The notes below the pieces were generated by a model. The model was not told the origin of the DNA and ran no database searches. It saw only the letters and a list, made by a program, of their open reading frames with translations. A stretch of DNA of 64,000 bases from contig NZ_NEXS01000010.1 of assembly GCF_002810445.1 (NCBI RefSeq), positions 62,001 through 126,000 of the forward strand, in the 5' to 3' direction. This DNA is from Advenella sp. S44 (lineage in GTDB: Bacteria; Pseudomonadota; Gammaproteobacteria; Burkholderiales; Burkholderiaceae_B). The position numbers and the translations under genes were made by a program. This document shows, in pieces, positions 53,282 through 63,233 of the stretch (position 1 is its first letter; each line of letters opens with the position of its first letter).

Positions 53282-54598
53282 GTGAATACGACCACTTCAA
53301 ACCCACCATTGCTCCAAACCGGCGAAACAAACCGGGATCTTTATACAAAAATTACCTGGCGCCTTATTCCTTTTCTGTGTTTTTGCTACCTTGCTGCATA
53401 CTTGGACAGGATCAATGTTGGTTTTGCCAAATTGCAAATGGTGGAAGACTTGCAATTTAGCGTCACCGCCTACGGCCTGGGTGCGGGTCTGTTCTTTGTC
53501 GGCTACATTATTTTCGAAGTGCCCAGCAATCTGATTCTGGAAAAAGTGGGTGCGCGCATGTGGATCGCCCGCATCATGATCACCTGGGGCATTCTGTCTG
53601 GCCTGACCATGTTCGTAACAACGCCTACGCAGTTTTACACGTTGCGGTTTATCCTTGGCGCCGCCGAGGCAGGCTTTCTACCGGGCGTGCTGTATTACCT
53701 GACGACGTGGTATCCGACTTATCGCCGCGGGAAAATCATTGCCCTTTTCATGATCGGTCTGCCGCTATCGAGCGTCATTGGCGGGCCCATTTCAGGCTGG
53801 ATCATGAACCATTTTGACCAGATGCATGGCTTGCGTGGCTGGCAGTGGTTGTTCCTGCTCGAATCCATTCCAAGTGTCTTGCTGGGCATCCTGACCTTCT
53901 GGGCCCTGCCTGACAATCATCACAAGGCCAAGTGGCTTAGCAAAGAAGAGCGAACGCTGCTGCAGCGTGATCTGGATCACGACAATGCCGAAGGGAAACA
54001 CAGCAAACATTCATTCAAAGACGGTTTTTTCAATATCAAAGTATGGATGCTGGGCAGTATTGATTTTTCCATTCTGCTGGGCGCCTATGCCATCGGTTTC
54101 TGGATGCCGTCGTTTATCCGTAACGCCGGGGTGGCAGATACCTTTGACATAGGTTTGCTCACGGCCATTCCCAGTATTGCGGGTGTGATTGGCATGCTGG
54201 CCATCGGCGCCAGTTCTGATCACTATCGTGAGCGTCGCTGGCATTTGTCGGTCCCTCTGACGGTAGGCGCAATTGCGCTAACCTGCAGCACCTTTGTCTC
54301 TAGCAATCTGATCCTGACCGTTGTGACCTTTACCATTGCCTCTTGCGCATTGCTGGGTGCGGTGCCGGTCTTCTTCAGCCTGCCTGCGACCTTTCTTAAA
54401 GGCACTGCCGCGGCTACCGGTTTTGCCCTGGCTTGCTCCATCGCCAACATTGCCGGTCTGGTCAGCAATTCACTGATCGGCTGGGCAACCGACTTGACAG
54501 GCACCGCGCATGCCGCCTTATGGTTCTTTGCCATTTGCCTTTTGTTCAACGCCGTTCTGGTGATGGCAGCGTTCCCAGCCAGACTGGTTAACCGCTAA
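53282..54598 (+). CDS. nicT: Putative nicotinate/6-hydroxynicotinate MFS transporter
   Basis: A 438-residue 12-helix MFS carrier of the anion:cation symporter group, which contains NicT of P. putida. The N-terminal core WRLIPFLCFCYLAAYLDRIN and VGFAKLQMVEDLQFSVTAY are group-typical. Start is set at GTG 53282, which has AGGAGA seven bases before it; an upstream TTG at 53240 has none. It follows nicC by 92 bases in the same direction and should import the substrate of the cluster. Confidence 0.87.
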   Translation: MNTTTSNPPLLQTGETNRDLYTKITWRLIPFLCFCYLAAYLDRINVGFAKLQMVEDLQFSVTAYGLGAGLFFVGYIIFEVPSNLILEKVGARMWIARIMITWGILSGLTMFVTTPTQFYTLRFILGAAEAGFLPGVLYYLTTWYPTYRRGKIIALFMIGLPLSSVIGGPISGWIMNHFDQMHGLRGWQWLFLLESIPSVLLGILTFWALPDNHHKAKWLSKEERTLLQRDLDHDNAEGKHSKHSFKDGFFNIKVWMLGSIDFSILLGAYAIGFWMPSFIRNAGVADTFDIGLLTAIPSIAGVIGMLAIGASSDHYRERRWHLSVPLTVGAIALTCSTFVSSNLILTVVTFTIASCALLGAVPVFFSLPATFLKGTAAATGFALACSIANIAGLVSNSLIGWATDLTGTAHAALWFFAICLLFNAVLVMAAFPARLVNR

Positions 54599-54628
54599 TC
54601 ACAAATGTAAAGTTGTTGCACAATGAAA

Positions 54629-54668
54629 TAAAGCGCCTGCGATCCGCATATGGTCGCAAGCGCTTTTT
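54629..54668 (+). terminator. Intrinsic terminator after nicT
   Basis: AAGCGC (54631-54636) plus TGCGA (54638-54642) pair with TCGCA (54654-54658) plus GCGCTT (54660-54665), followed by a T run. It closes the nicC-nicT unit; the next gene is convergent. Confidence 0.85.
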
Positions 54669-54774
54669 AGTTTCTGAGCGCTCTAAGCCTAATGAACAGC
54701 ACGGAACAACAAAGCGCCCACAGAGCGGCACTCCAAAAGCAGGGCTAAACGACCACCGTTGCAGGTGCAGCGGT

Positions 54775-57018
54775 TTAATCGAGCTGGAACGGAAGATTGC
54801 GTATCGACTTGCCCGTGATACTGGCAATGGCATTGGCAAATGCCGGCGCCAGCGGCGGAAGCCCGGGCTCTCCCATGCCGGTCGGAGGCTGCGCGCTCGG
54901 CACGATATGCACGTCAATATCGAAGGCATCGGTAATACGCGGCACGCTGAAGTCACCGAAATTACTCTGCTGCACCTGCCCATCCTTCAATGTAATGGCA
55001 GCCCCGGGCAAACACATGGACAAACCCATAATGGCGGCACCCTGCACCTGGGCTTGCACGCTGCGCGGATTGACCGCCAGATTGCAGTGCACGCCGACGG
55101 TCGCCCGATGCAACACCGGCTTGCCGTCTTGCACCGAAGCCTGCACCACGTACGCCACCACCGAACTAAAGGACTCGTGAACCGCCACGCCCCACGCGCG
55201 CCCGTCTGCCAATGGCGTTTTGCCATAGCCGCTTTGCTCGACCGCCAGTTGCAGCGCGGCCTTGTGGCGAGGGCTCTGGTCGCCGAACAGCGCCATCCGG
55301 TAAGCAACCGGGTCCTGTCTGGTGGCGCGTGCGATATCGTCGATCAGCGTTTCCATCACGAAGGCCGTATGGGTAGAGCCAACACTGCGCCACCATAAAA
55401 CCGGCACATTGACTTTGGGATGATGCACGGTCAGTTGCATCGGCAGCGGATAGGGATCGCGCATTCCTTCCGTGGCGGTCGAGTCGATCCCATTTTTTAT
55501 CATTCCCGCCTCAAATAAGGTACCCGCGACGATAGACTGGCCGACCAGCGCGTGTTCCCAGGCCAGCACCTTGCCCTGGTCATCAAAGCCGATACGCGCG
55601 CGGTGAAGATGCATGGGGCGGTAGTAGCCGCCCTTGATGTCGTCCTCGCGGCTCCATAGCGTGCGTATCGGACCATTGAGCCCCGCGGTACGTGCGGCAT
55701 TGGCCACTTCACAGGCCATCACGACAAAATCGCTGGTGCCCACCCCGCGTCGGCCAAAACCGCCGCCGGCCGTCTGCACATGCACCTGAACCTGCTCGGG
55801 CTGCAGTCCCAACACCCGGGCCGCCGCCGCGCCATCAGTACCCGGAATTTGTGTGCCAACCCATAGCTGGGCATCATCCTGGCCCAACTGGACCGTACAA
55901 TTGAGCGGTTCCATGGCTGCATGGGCCAGATACGGAAAAATAAATTCCGCTTCCAGTTGATGAGGCGCTGTTGCCAGGGGCGACATATCCGCTTCGAACT
56001 GCCGGGGACCAGGCTGCCCTGCCAGTTCGCGATACTGGGCCAACTGCTTTTCGCTATCGACCTTCTCGACACTGGTCGTATCCCACTGCAGCTTGAGCGC
56101 ATCACGCCCCTGCGTCGCTTGCCAGTAGCCATCGGCAACGACTGCGACTCCTTGACCGCCGCCATCTAATGCCACGCGCAACACGGCTTTAACGCCCCTG
56201 ACAGCGCGCGCCGCCGAATCGTCAACCGAAGTCAGTTTCCCGCCAAATACGGGCGGACGCGCCACCACCGCTGTCAGTTGTCCTGGCAGGTGCATGTCGA
56301 TTCCGAAATCCTGCTTTCCGCTGCTTTTGGCTTCGGCATCGATGCGCGTGGTGGCCTTGCCGATAATCCGAAATTGCGCGGGATCCTTGAGCGTCACGGT
56401 CTCCGGCACGGGTAGCGCCATGGCCGCTTGCGCCAGTTCACCGTAACCGGCCTTTCGTCCCTCTGGGCCAAGCACCATGCCGGTTTCGGTGCGCAGCGTG
56501 GCAACATCCACGTCCCAACGCTCGGCTGCCGCAGCTATGAGCATAGCCCGGGCACGTGCGCCAAGCTCCCGGTACTGCGTGTAACTGTGCTTGATTGCTG
56601 TTGAGCCTCCGGTCAAGTGTATGCCGAACAGCGGATCGTGATAGGCGACATCGTTGCTGCCGTTACGGCTGCGCACCAGACTCCAGTCTGCGTCAAGCTC
56701 TTCGGCAAGAATCATGGGCAGGCCAGTCTGAACGCCCTGCCCGAACTCCAGGCGATTAATGGTCACTGTGACCTCGCCGCTAGGTGCAATATGCACGAAC
56801 GCAGACGGCTGCTGCGTTGGCTTGAGCGTCGGGGCTGCAGTCCCGGTATCCTGCTGCGCCATGAGCAAATGAGGAAACGCGCCCAATGCTAGGCCGCCTG
56901 CGCCAACCATCTTCAGGAAACGGCGACGGGTAGGCGTTGCGTGGTCGTTGTCTGGTTCCCGCTCCAGAATGTGTTGCAATGCGCGGGGCAATTCGTTTTG
57001 GTAAGTTTTATTTGACAT
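54775..57018 (-). CDS. Molybdopterin-binding hydroxylase large subunit, Tat-exported (IorB/isoquinoline-oxidoreductase type)
   Basis: A 747-residue large subunit of the xanthine-dehydrogenase family. The N-terminus carries a twin-arginine signal, TRRRFLKMVGAGGLALGAF, so the enzyme is probably periplasmic, unlike nicB2. Family parts are GEVTVTINRLEFGQGVQTGL, VQTAGGGFGRRGVGTSDFVV, WWRSVGSTHTAFVMETLIDD and the catalytic Glu in PPTGMGEPGLPPLAP. Such single-chain large subunits (isoquinoline 1-oxidoreductase, aldehyde dehydrogenases) hydroxylate N-heterocycles or oxidise aldehydes. ATG at 57018 is preferred to a TTG two codons earlier. Substrate unknown; the small subunit gene is directly upstream. 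Confidence 0.9.
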   Translation of the reverse strand: MSNKTYQNELPRALQHILEREPDNDHATPTRRRFLKMVGAGGLALGAFPHLLMAQQDTGTAAPTLKPTQQPSAFVHIAPSGEVTVTINRLEFGQGVQTGLPMILAEELDADWSLVRSRNGSNDVAYHDPLFGIHLTGGSTAIKHSYTQYRELGARARAMLIAAAAERWDVDVATLRTETGMVLGPEGRKAGYGELAQAAMALPVPETVTLKDPAQFRIIGKATTRIDAEAKSSGKQDFGIDMHLPGQLTAVVARPPVFGGKLTSVDDSAARAVRGVKAVLRVALDGGGQGVAVVADGYWQATQGRDALKLQWDTTSVEKVDSEKQLAQYRELAGQPGPRQFEADMSPLATAPHQLEAEFIFPYLAHAAMEPLNCTVQLGQDDAQLWVGTQIPGTDGAAAARVLGLQPEQVQVHVQTAGGGFGRRGVGTSDFVVMACEVANAARTAGLNGPIRTLWSREDDIKGGYYRPMHLHRARIGFDDQGKVLAWEHALVGQSIVAGTLFEAGMIKNGIDSTATEGMRDPYPLPMQLTVHHPKVNVPVLWWRSVGSTHTAFVMETLIDDIARATRQDPVAYRMALFGDQSPRHKAALQLAVEQSGYGKTPLADGRAWGVAVHESFSSVVAYVVQASVQDGKPVLHRATVGVHCNLAVNPRSVQAQVQGAAIMGLSMCLPGAAITLKDGQVQQSNFGDFSVPRITDAFDIDVHIVPSAQPPTGMGEPGLPPLAPAFANAIASITGKSIRNLPFQLD

Positions 57019-57030
57019 ATGCAATTCCGA

Positions 57031-57504
57031 TCAGGCAAGGGTTTGGGCGGCATCGGCGATGGCAGCGCGAATGCGGACATAAGTGCCACAGCGGCAGATA
57101 TTGCCTGCCATGGCTGTGTCAATTTCGTCTGCCGTGGGCGGTGCGCCCTTGGGCCGGCTCTTGAGAAAGGCGGTCGCGCTCATGATCTGGCCGCTCTGGC
57201 AGTAGCCGCACTGCGCCACATCATGCTTGACCCAGGCGGCATGGACAGCGGCGCCAACCGGATCGCTGCCATCTGTCACCGCTTCAATGGTCGTGATTTT
57301 TTTGTCCTTGGCTGCAGAAACAGGCGTGACACAGGAACGAATAGCCTGGCCATCCAGGTGCACGGTACAGGCGCCGCAAAGCGCTGCACCACAACCGAAT
57401 TTCGTGCCGTTCATTTGCAACGCATCGCGCAACGCCCAAAGAACCGGCGTGCCGGGGTCGACGTCAACGGTGTGGTCGCTGCCATTAATATTGAGGGTGC
57501 TCAT
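57031..57504 (-). CDS. 2Fe-2S small subunit of the Tat-exported molybdenum hydroxylase
   Basis: A 157-residue iron-sulphur subunit: FGCGAALCGACTVHLDGQ binds the plant-type cluster, QCGYCQSGQIMSATAFL and ICRCGTYVRIRAAI the second. Start at 57504 (MSTLNINGSDHTVDVDPGT); the frame runs on upstream for 126 codons without meaning. It lies 12 bases before the large subunit gene and lacks its own signal, so it is probably exported in complex with the large subunit (hitch-hiker mode, known for this family). Confidence 0.92.
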   Translation of the reverse strand: MSTLNINGSDHTVDVDPGTPVLWALRDALQMNGTKFGCGAALCGACTVHLDGQAIRSCVTPVSAAKDKKITTIEAVTDGSDPVGAAVHAAWVKHDVAQCGYCQSGQIMSATAFLKSRPKGAPPTADEIDTAMAGNICRCGTYVRIRAAIADAAQTLA

Positions 57505-58104
57505 GGTGTGATTGCGCTCCATAAATAGACTGCATCGGGGGATTCGCAACGTCTTGCATCGACGAAGGAATAAAAAAGTGACATCGGATTGAACATGTTG
57601 CCGGTGGCCACATGCACTACCAGGGCCGGACTGCGTGCGGCCGGTTGTCGAACTGCGCGGCTTATGCCTTGTGCCTCGTATTCGCAGCAAGCAAAGGCGG
57701 CATTGGGCAGGCGTGCTGTGATTTAAGCCTATTATAAGTACGGTTCTGTCCGGCCGATTGCACAATTTTCCGTAATCTTTGCCTATTTCGCCGAGCGCAC
57801 TGTCCATCGCCATCTGCGCGCAGAACCTGGTCGCCACTATCAGCCAATAACCGCATCGCATTACGGTATTTCGGTCAGGCATGCCTTTATGGCTGTTATT
57901 GCCTTTTTCACTGGATTTTGGCGGTGTACCTACCCAGCTGCGCGGGCACTTGCAGCGCTTGCCGGCCGTTTGGACACATGTCGTATTTGAAGGATTGGAG
58001 GCGTTGCATGAGGATAGTAAAAACCGGGGACGACTACGCCGTCCGCGCTACCTTTCCTTGCACAGAAGGACGAAGTTTGCCGCGCACTTGATCAATCGAT
58101 GTCA
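57505..58104. other. Gap between the hydroxylase operon and the AraC gene
   Basis: These 600 bases hold no supported gene. The part next to 57504 should contain the hydroxylase promoter, but no strong -35/-10 pair was recognised. A 27-codon frame with GGAGG at 58008 is present on the plus strand and is not accepted. Confidence 0.3.
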
Positions 58105-59019
58105 TCATTGCGCCGGCGCACTGATCTCGGGCTGTGAAAGCTCGCCTGTCATGACTCGCATGCGCTTGATATCGCGTTGCGGAGGAGCGCCAAAAAGACG
58201 ACTGTATTCGCGATTAAACTGTGAGGCGCTTTCATAACCGACCAGCCCGCCCACATGGCCGGCATCCAGATTCTGATTGAGCATCAATTGCCGCGCCTGC
58301 TGCAATCGCAACTGCTTCTGATACTGCAACGGACTCATGCCGGTAATGGCGCGAAAATGGTGGCGGAACGTAGACGAGCTCATGCCGGCCCTGGCCGCCA
58401 GTTCGTCGGCCTGCATCGGCTGCGTATAATTTTGTTTGAGCCAGGCCACGGCCCTGGCGATTTTCTGACTGGGCGAACCGACAGCCGCCAGATGCAGCAA
58501 CTGTGGGCCGTGTGGGCCGGTCAGCAGGCGAATCGTGATTTCCTGCTGGACCAGTGGCGCCAGCCGCGGCGCCAATGCCGGTTCATTCAGCAGATTGACC
58601 AGTCTCATTAACGCGTCAGATAAAGCGCTATCCATCTTTTGCACCGTCACGGGCAGACAGGCGCTGTCCTTGCCGGGTCCCAGCAATTGCATCTCAGTAG
58701 CAAGCTGCACAATGGAATGAGCATCCAGCGCCAGCATCAGACCAAGAAACGGCTGCTGCATACTAGCCTGTGTAACGCGCGAGAGCACGGGCAGATCAAT
58801 GGTGGCCAGCAGACATTGACTGGGACCATAGTCGACCACGCGGTCAACGAGCGTGACCTGCTTGGCCCCCTGGGCGACAACGCCCAACCCGAAACCATAA
58901 ACGCAGTGCAGCGGCTCGGTGGGTGACTGGCGGCGATGGAACGTCAGGGACGGGATAGCCGTGGCGTGATCCCCCTCGGTATGCGCAAACGCGTCGATTG
59001 CCTGTGCCAGGGCACTCAT
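58105..59019 (-). CDS. AraC-family transcriptional regulator
   Basis: A 304-residue regulator. The AraC helix-turn-helix pair is at the C-terminus: MQADELAARAGMSSSTFRHH with FRAITGMSPLQYQKQLRLQQ and AGHVGGLVGYESASQFNREY, then the usual FGAPPQRD. The N-terminal part (HCVYGFGLGVVAQGAKQVTL) is the AraC_N type (PF06719-like) seen in regulators of oxidoreductases. Start at 59019 has GAGG eight bases upstream. It is encoded upstream of the molybdenum hydroxylase pair on the same strand and is likely its activator. A GTGTACAC palindrome lies 34 bases before the start. Confidence 0.9.
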   Translation of the reverse strand: MSALAQAIDAFAHTEGDHATAIPSLTFHRRQSPTEPLHCVYGFGLGVVAQGAKQVTLVDRVVDYGPSQCLLATIDLPVLSRVTQASMQQPFLGLMLALDAHSIVQLATEMQLLGPGKDSACLPVTVQKMDSALSDALMRLVNLLNEPALAPRLAPLVQQEITIRLLTGPHGPQLLHLAAVGSPSQKIARAVAWLKQNYTQPMQADELAARAGMSSSTFRHHFRAITGMSPLQYQKQLRLQQARQLMLNQNLDAGHVGGLVGYESASQFNREYSRLFGAPPQRDIKRMRVMTGELSQPEISAPAQ

Positions 59020-59050
59020 TATGTGACCTCGAAAGTTGATGATATTGCGC

Positions 59051-59062
59051 AAGTGTACACGA
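59051..59062. promoter_or_regulatory. NicR-like motif upstream of the AraC gene
   Basis: AAGTGTACACGA contains GTGTACAC (59053-59060), the same 8-base palindrome as in the sites upstream of nicB2 and nicC. One chance copy is expected per 64 kb, and another is inside the CoA-transferase gene near 38428, so this one may be accidental. Confidence 0.35.
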
Positions 59063-59244
59063 CCCATTTGGCCCATGCTGAACCTGGCAAGCGTTTATGA
59101 CGCCTGCTGGTATCTTGTCTTAACCCTATGTCGATTGTGATTATGCGCATGCCAAAGCAAGCCTGACCAGTCCTGATCACAGCTGCAATCATAGTTTCGG
59201 CTACGCCCTTGGCTATAATACCGGATCATGCATGGAGCCACGAT

Positions 59245-60450
59245 TTGACCAAGACCGATAAAAACGTAAAGCTGCTTCAGATCCCTGGCGTTGTCTCACT
59301 GCTTTGGGTCATCGCGCTTGGCATCGGAAGCTTTAGCCTTCTTCTGCCCCTGTCCCCGGCCTGGGCGATCAGAGGCGGCGCCAGCGAAGCGGCCGCAGGC
59401 AGCGTGACTGCAATTCTCATGGCCTTTACCATCCTTACCCAATTGTCGGTTAACTGGGCGCTCAAGCGCTTCGGCTGGGCCGCAGTACTGGGTGCCGGCC
59501 TATTCTGCCTTGGTGCGCCTGCCCTATTGCAAGCGACATCATTGGGTCTGCCAGCCCTTCTAATATCGAGCGCTGTGCGCGGAATCGGTTTTGGCATATT
59601 GACCGTGGGCGGAGCAACAGCCATCGCACTGCTTGTGCCGGCGGCGCAGCGTGGTGCGGCGGTTGGCATCTACGGCCTGGCGGTGGCAGGCCCGCAGCTT
59701 GTCCTTGTCTCGTCGGCTCCCATACTTGAGCAGCATTTGGGAAGGCTGCTGATCACGTTGCTTGCCACCCTGCCCGTACTTGGCCTGTTCTGGACAAGCG
59801 CGCTCGGGCGACTGTTGAATGATCGAACACGATCAGCAGACGCCCCGAACGCAGAAAATACAAAAGCGCCCCAGTCTACGCTCACCCTGATACTTCCGGT
59901 CTTGTTATCACTCTTCATCGTGACCAGCAGCGGCGGCGCCATATTGACCTTCGCCAGTCAAATCACGGCCGATGCATCATCTGCGACCATCGCGCTGCTG
60001 TGCCTGACCGGCTTTGCAACGCCCACCCGCTGGGCCTTCGGCTCCATGAGTGATCGTTATCCGACCAAGTATCTGATCCTGGGATTGGCAGTGGTCTGCT
60101 TCCTGGCCATGGCTGCGCTTAGTGCTTCCTTGCTAAGCTCAAGTATTGCCCAGGGCCTGCTGCTGCTTTATCTTGGAAGTACTCTGCTGGGTGTCTCCTA
60201 CGGCGGGATGCAAAGCGCCACACTGGTTTGCGCCTATCGGCTGGCAGGTAATGCTCACCTGGCCCGGGTTTCGGTGCTTTGGAATGTGACGTTCGATCTG
60301 GGCACCGGGGTCGGCGCAATGCTGACCGGCCTCATCGCAGCAACCACGGGATTTGCGGCCGCTTTCGGCTTTCTTAGCGTCGCAGCAATCGTGAGCGCAC
60401 TTGTGGTGATAAAAACCCTTAAGCCAACGGCAATGTCAGATCCACATTGA
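59245..60450 (+). CDS. MFS transporter
   Basis: A 401-residue 12-helix carrier of the major facilitator superfamily (MFS_1 type, arabinose-efflux/cyanate-permease-like). No ATG is near the front; a TTG at 59245 with GGAG seven bases upstream gives MTKTDKNVKLLQIPGVVSLL, and another TTG at 59209 lies over a TATAAT at 59214-59219 that is likely the promoter. Visible helices include PALLISSAVRGIGFGILTVG and LLYLGSTLLGVSYGGMQSAT. No partner gene suggests the substrate. Confidence 0.82.
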   Translation: MTKTDKNVKLLQIPGVVSLLWVIALGIGSFSLLLPLSPAWAIRGGASEAAAGSVTAILMAFTILTQLSVNWALKRFGWAAVLGAGLFCLGAPALLQATSLGLPALLISSAVRGIGFGILTVGGATAIALLVPAAQRGAAVGIYGLAVAGPQLVLVSSAPILEQHLGRLLITLLATLPVLGLFWTSALGRLLNDRTRSADAPNAENTKAPQSTLTLILPVLLSLFIVTSSGGAILTFASQITADASSATIALLCLTGFATPTRWAFGSMSDRYPTKYLILGLAVVCFLAMAALSASLLSSSIAQGLLLLYLGSTLLGVSYGGMQSATLVCAYRLAGNAHLARVSVLWNVTFDLGTGVGAMLTGLIAATTGFAAAFGFLSVAAIVSALVVIKTLKPTAMSDPH

Positions 60451-60458
60451 TGTTGGCC

Positions 60459-60563
60459 TGCGATTGATCGATGTCAGTCTGGCGCTGATTGCTGACCTGG
60501 AACCGATTGCTGTTGACTTCAGAACGCTTGATATTCGCAAGGGACCGATTGCTGTCGACGCAG
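60459..60563. repeat. Degenerate 21-bp tandem repeat between the MFS and ilvD genes
   Basis: About five units with a 21-base period; CCGATTGCTGTTGAC at 60503-60517 and CCGATTGCTGTCGAC at 60545-60559 are two units apart, with GATTGCTG also at 60487. One frame reads as heptads LALIADL, EPIAVDF, RTLDIRK, GPIAVDA, but no gene is supported. Confidence 0.6.
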
Positions 60564-60602
60564 GCATGCCCAGTATGCACATTGCCCGCAGCGCGACAGT
60601 TC

Positions 60603-62288
60603 CTAGAAATTATCGAGCACGGCGCCAGTGCTTGCCGGCGACGCATTGAACGCAAATTTGGCTTGAACGCCCCGCGTATAGCGGGGCTTGGGCGCCGTCC
60701 ACTTTGCCCTGCGCGCGTCGATTTCCGTGTCGGCAACATTCACCTGCAACAACAGCTGGTGCGCGTCAATCGTGATGGAATCGCCTTCCTGAACCAGGGC
60801 GATCGTTCCACCGATGGCCGCTTCAGGCGTTACATGCCCCACGACCATTCCCCATGTCCCGCCCGAGAAGCGCCCGTCGGTTATCAATCCGACAGAGTCA
60901 CCCAGCCCCGCACCAATCAGCGCGCCCGTCGGGGCCAGCATTTCCGGCATGCCCGGGCCGCCCTTGGGACCCAGATAGCGCAACACCATGACATCGCCAG
61001 CCTGAATCTTGCCGTCCATGATGGCTTTGAGCGCGGATTGCTCATCGTCAAACACGCGCGCCGGGCCGGTAATGACCGGATTTTTCAAACCCGTTATTTT
61101 TGCCACTGCGCCGTCGGGCGACAAATTGCCCTTGAGGATGGCCAAATGGCCTTGCCGGTACAAGGCCTTATCAATTGTCATAATGACCTGTTGATCTGCC
61201 GCGGGAGTATCCGGTACGTTTTGAAGCACCTGGGCAATAGTCTGACCTGTAATCGTGATGCAGTCGCCATTGATCAGTCCCGCATTCAACAGGATTTTCA
61301 TCACTTGCGGCACGCCGCCTGCCTTGTGAAAATCCACAGCAAGATAGTGCCCGCTAGGCTTCAGGTCACAAATGACCGGGACGCGCTGACGTACACGCTC
61401 GAAGTCGTCAATACGCCAGTCTACGCCTGCCGCGTGAGCAATCGCCAATATATGCAACACTGCATTGGTAGACCCCCCGGTCGCCATGATGACGCTGACC
61501 GCATTCTCAATCGACTGGCGGGTCACGATATCTCGCGGCTTCAGATCGTGCTCGATCGCCTTGAGCAGGACCCGCGCCGACTCGGCGGCAGAGTCCGTTT
61601 TCTCATCGTGCACATTGGCCATCGTGGATGAATACGGCAGGCTCATGCCCATGGCTTCAAATGCCGAACTCATGGTATTGGCGGTGTACATGCCGCCGCA
61701 AGAGCCGGGGCCGGGAATCGCATGCAACTCGATCTGCTTGAGCTGCTCGTCGCTCATACGGCCCGCTGCGTTCTCGCCAACGGCCTCAAACACACTAACG
61801 ATGTTCAGGTCTTTATTGTTCAAGCGTCCTGGCAAAATCGTGCCACCGTACACATAGATGGAGGGTACGTTGGCGCGCAGCATGCCCATCATGCCGCCGG
61901 GCATGTTCTTGTCACAGCCGCCAATGACAACAACCCCATCCATCCACTGTCCTTGCACGCAGGTTTCAACGCAGTCGGCAATGACTTCGCGTGAAACCAG
62001 CGAATATTTCATGCCTTCAGTGCCCATGGCCATGCCGTCTGAAATGGTAGGCGTACCAAACACCTGGGCATTGCCACCTGACGATTCAATGGCTTCGATC
62101 GCCGCATCGGCCAGCTTTTGCAGGCCACTGTTACAGGGCGTGATGGTGCTGTAGCCATTGGCCACGCCCACCATGGGTTTGTCGAAATCTTCTTCCTTGT
62201 ATCCCAAAGCGTAATACATGGAGCGGTTCGGCGCGCGAGCCGGACCCTGGGTAATATTTGCGGAGCGCAGACGTTTGGATGAGGTCAT
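60603..62288 (-). CDS. ilvD: Dihydroxy-acid dehydratase
   Basis: A 561-residue cytosolic enzyme of valine, leucine and isoleucine synthesis that dehydrates 2,3-dihydroxy-3-methylbutanoate and its homologue to the oxo acids. Cluster and metal-binding cysteines are in [32 protein letters not shown] and [20 protein letters not shown]; the [19 protein letters not shown] motif and the end [20 protein letters not shown] are typical of IlvD. The [4Fe-4S] versus [2Fe-2S] type cannot be decided here. It stands alone, convergent with the MFS gene. Confidence 0.95.
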   Translation of the reverse strand: MTSSKRLRSANITQGPARAPNRSMYYALGYKEEDFDKPMVGVANGYSTITPCNSGLQKLADAAIEAIESSGGNAQVFGTPTISDGMAMGTEGMKYSLVSREVIADCVETCVQGQWMDGVVVIGGCDKNMPGGMMGMLRANVPSIYVYGGTILPGRLNNKDLNIVSVFEAVGENAAGRMSDEQLKQIELHAIPGPGSCGGMYTANTMSSAFEAMGMSLPYSSTMANVHDEKTDSAAESARVLLKAIEHDLKPRDIVTRQSIENAVSVIMATGGSTNAVLHILAIAHAAGVDWRIDDFERVRQRVPVICDLKPSGHYLAVDFHKAGGVPQVMKILLNAGLINGDCITITGQTIAQVLQNVPDTPAADQQVIMTIDKALYRQGHLAILKGNLSPDGAVAKITGLKNPVITGPARVFDDEQSALKAIMDGKIQAGDVMVLRYLGPKGGPGMPEMLAPTGALIGAGLGDSVGLITDGRFSGGTWGMVVGHVTPEAAIGGTIALVQEGDSITIDAHQLLLQVNVADTEIDARRAKWTAPKPRYTRGVQAKFAFNASPASTGAVLDNF

Positions 62289-62738
62289 GGCCTTCCTTTT
62301 TGGTATGAGGGGGATGAAAAGCCGGCGCGACAGGCCCGGCTTCGTACGATGAACTCAAGTTTACGTCATTGTCGGCCACGCGTCGCGATCGCAGGGCCTG
62401 GCTCGCAGAATCGGCCTGCCTGGCCCGGTCAATGTCTTTGACCAAAATCAGAGTGACAAGTGACAAGCGGCAAGCAGCAAGCCATGAAATTATATCGATT
62501 TTGAATACTCGCGCCGTAACGCTAAATCTGGCCGTGATTCGTTGACTCCATCATGTCAATCGCCCGGGCCGTTTTAATAATTCAATAAATTTTGAACGGT
62601 CTGATCACGATTGCAAGGAATCGAGAACCCGTTGTGAGATACGGCAACGATGCCATATCTCACCATATGCGGTCTGCAACAGGCCTTGCACTACTGACTT
62701 AAGAAGTCTGCATTTGCAACGGACCTGCCGCAATCAGA
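62289..62738. other. Gap upstream of ilvD; long stem-loop inside
   Basis: No gene is supported in these 450 bases. A strong hairpin at 62634-62663 pairs GTGAGATA with TATCTCAC and, inside, GGCA with TGCC, with a 4-base loop. It is about 75 bases downstream of the lipoprotein gene, but no T tract accompanies it. Confidence 0.45.
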
Positions 62739-62960
62739 TTATGGCTGTGTTGCAGGCGCTTGTGCGGCGGGCATGGAGTCTGAACCCTGCATTGGCTCAG
62801 TAGTTGTAGTGGGAGCGGTTGACTCCATGGGCGCAGTCGCTCCTGCAGTTGGTTCGGTTGTGGCACCGGAATCATAGCCATTGCCTGCACAACCGGCCAG
62901 TCCGATCACGCCTGCAACAGTGGCAACCATAAACAGTGAGCGAGTCAATTTTTTCGTCAT
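62739..62960 (-). CDS. Small lipoprotein with a Thr/Ala/Pro/Glu-rich tail
   Basis: A 73-residue protein. A lipoprotein signal peptide is clear: basic MTKKLTR, hydrophobic SLFMVATVAGVIG and lipobox LAGC, with acylated Cys after about residue 23. The mature part is low-complexity (TTEPTAGATAPMESTAP, then TTTTEPMQGSD), probably unstructured in the periplasm. AAAGGAAAG precedes the start at 62960; the frame extends upstream without cause. Similar tiny entericidin-like lipoproteins are common but the function is unknown. Confidence 0.75.
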   Translation of the reverse strand: MTKKLTRSLFMVATVAGVIGLAGCAGNGYDSGATTEPTAGATAPMESTAPTTTTEPMQGSDSMPAAQAPATQP

Positions 62961-63233
62961 ATAACTTTCCTTTGAAGATGCGTTTACAAATCTAGCGTCC
63001 CCATTGTTCGCACTTTCAAAGGGCAGGTCATTACAGAGCATCATTAAATACGTGATTTTGTAATCGCAGAAAGCACCGATTTTTCCCGTTTTATTTTGTA
63101 TATGGATGATTCGCAACGAAAAAAGCCGGCAAGAGACCTGAGTGCCGGTGTCTTACTCTTTAACGATTTAAGAACGAATATACGTAACATTAAGCGTTCA
63201 GCGCGTTTTTTGGCGTGCCAAGAACCTTATTGC

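Noticed and set aside
58008-58091. 27-codon frame with a good GGAGG site, beginning MRIVKTGDDYAVRAT
   Set aside because: Very short, overlaps no known family and lies in the gap next to the AraC gene. A leader peptide is possible but nothing supports it.
60419-60739. 106-codon minus-strand frame with Asn/Gln/Arg repeats overlapping the ilvD end
   Set aside because: Its repeats come from the 21-bp DNA repeat and its other half is an alternative frame of ilvD.
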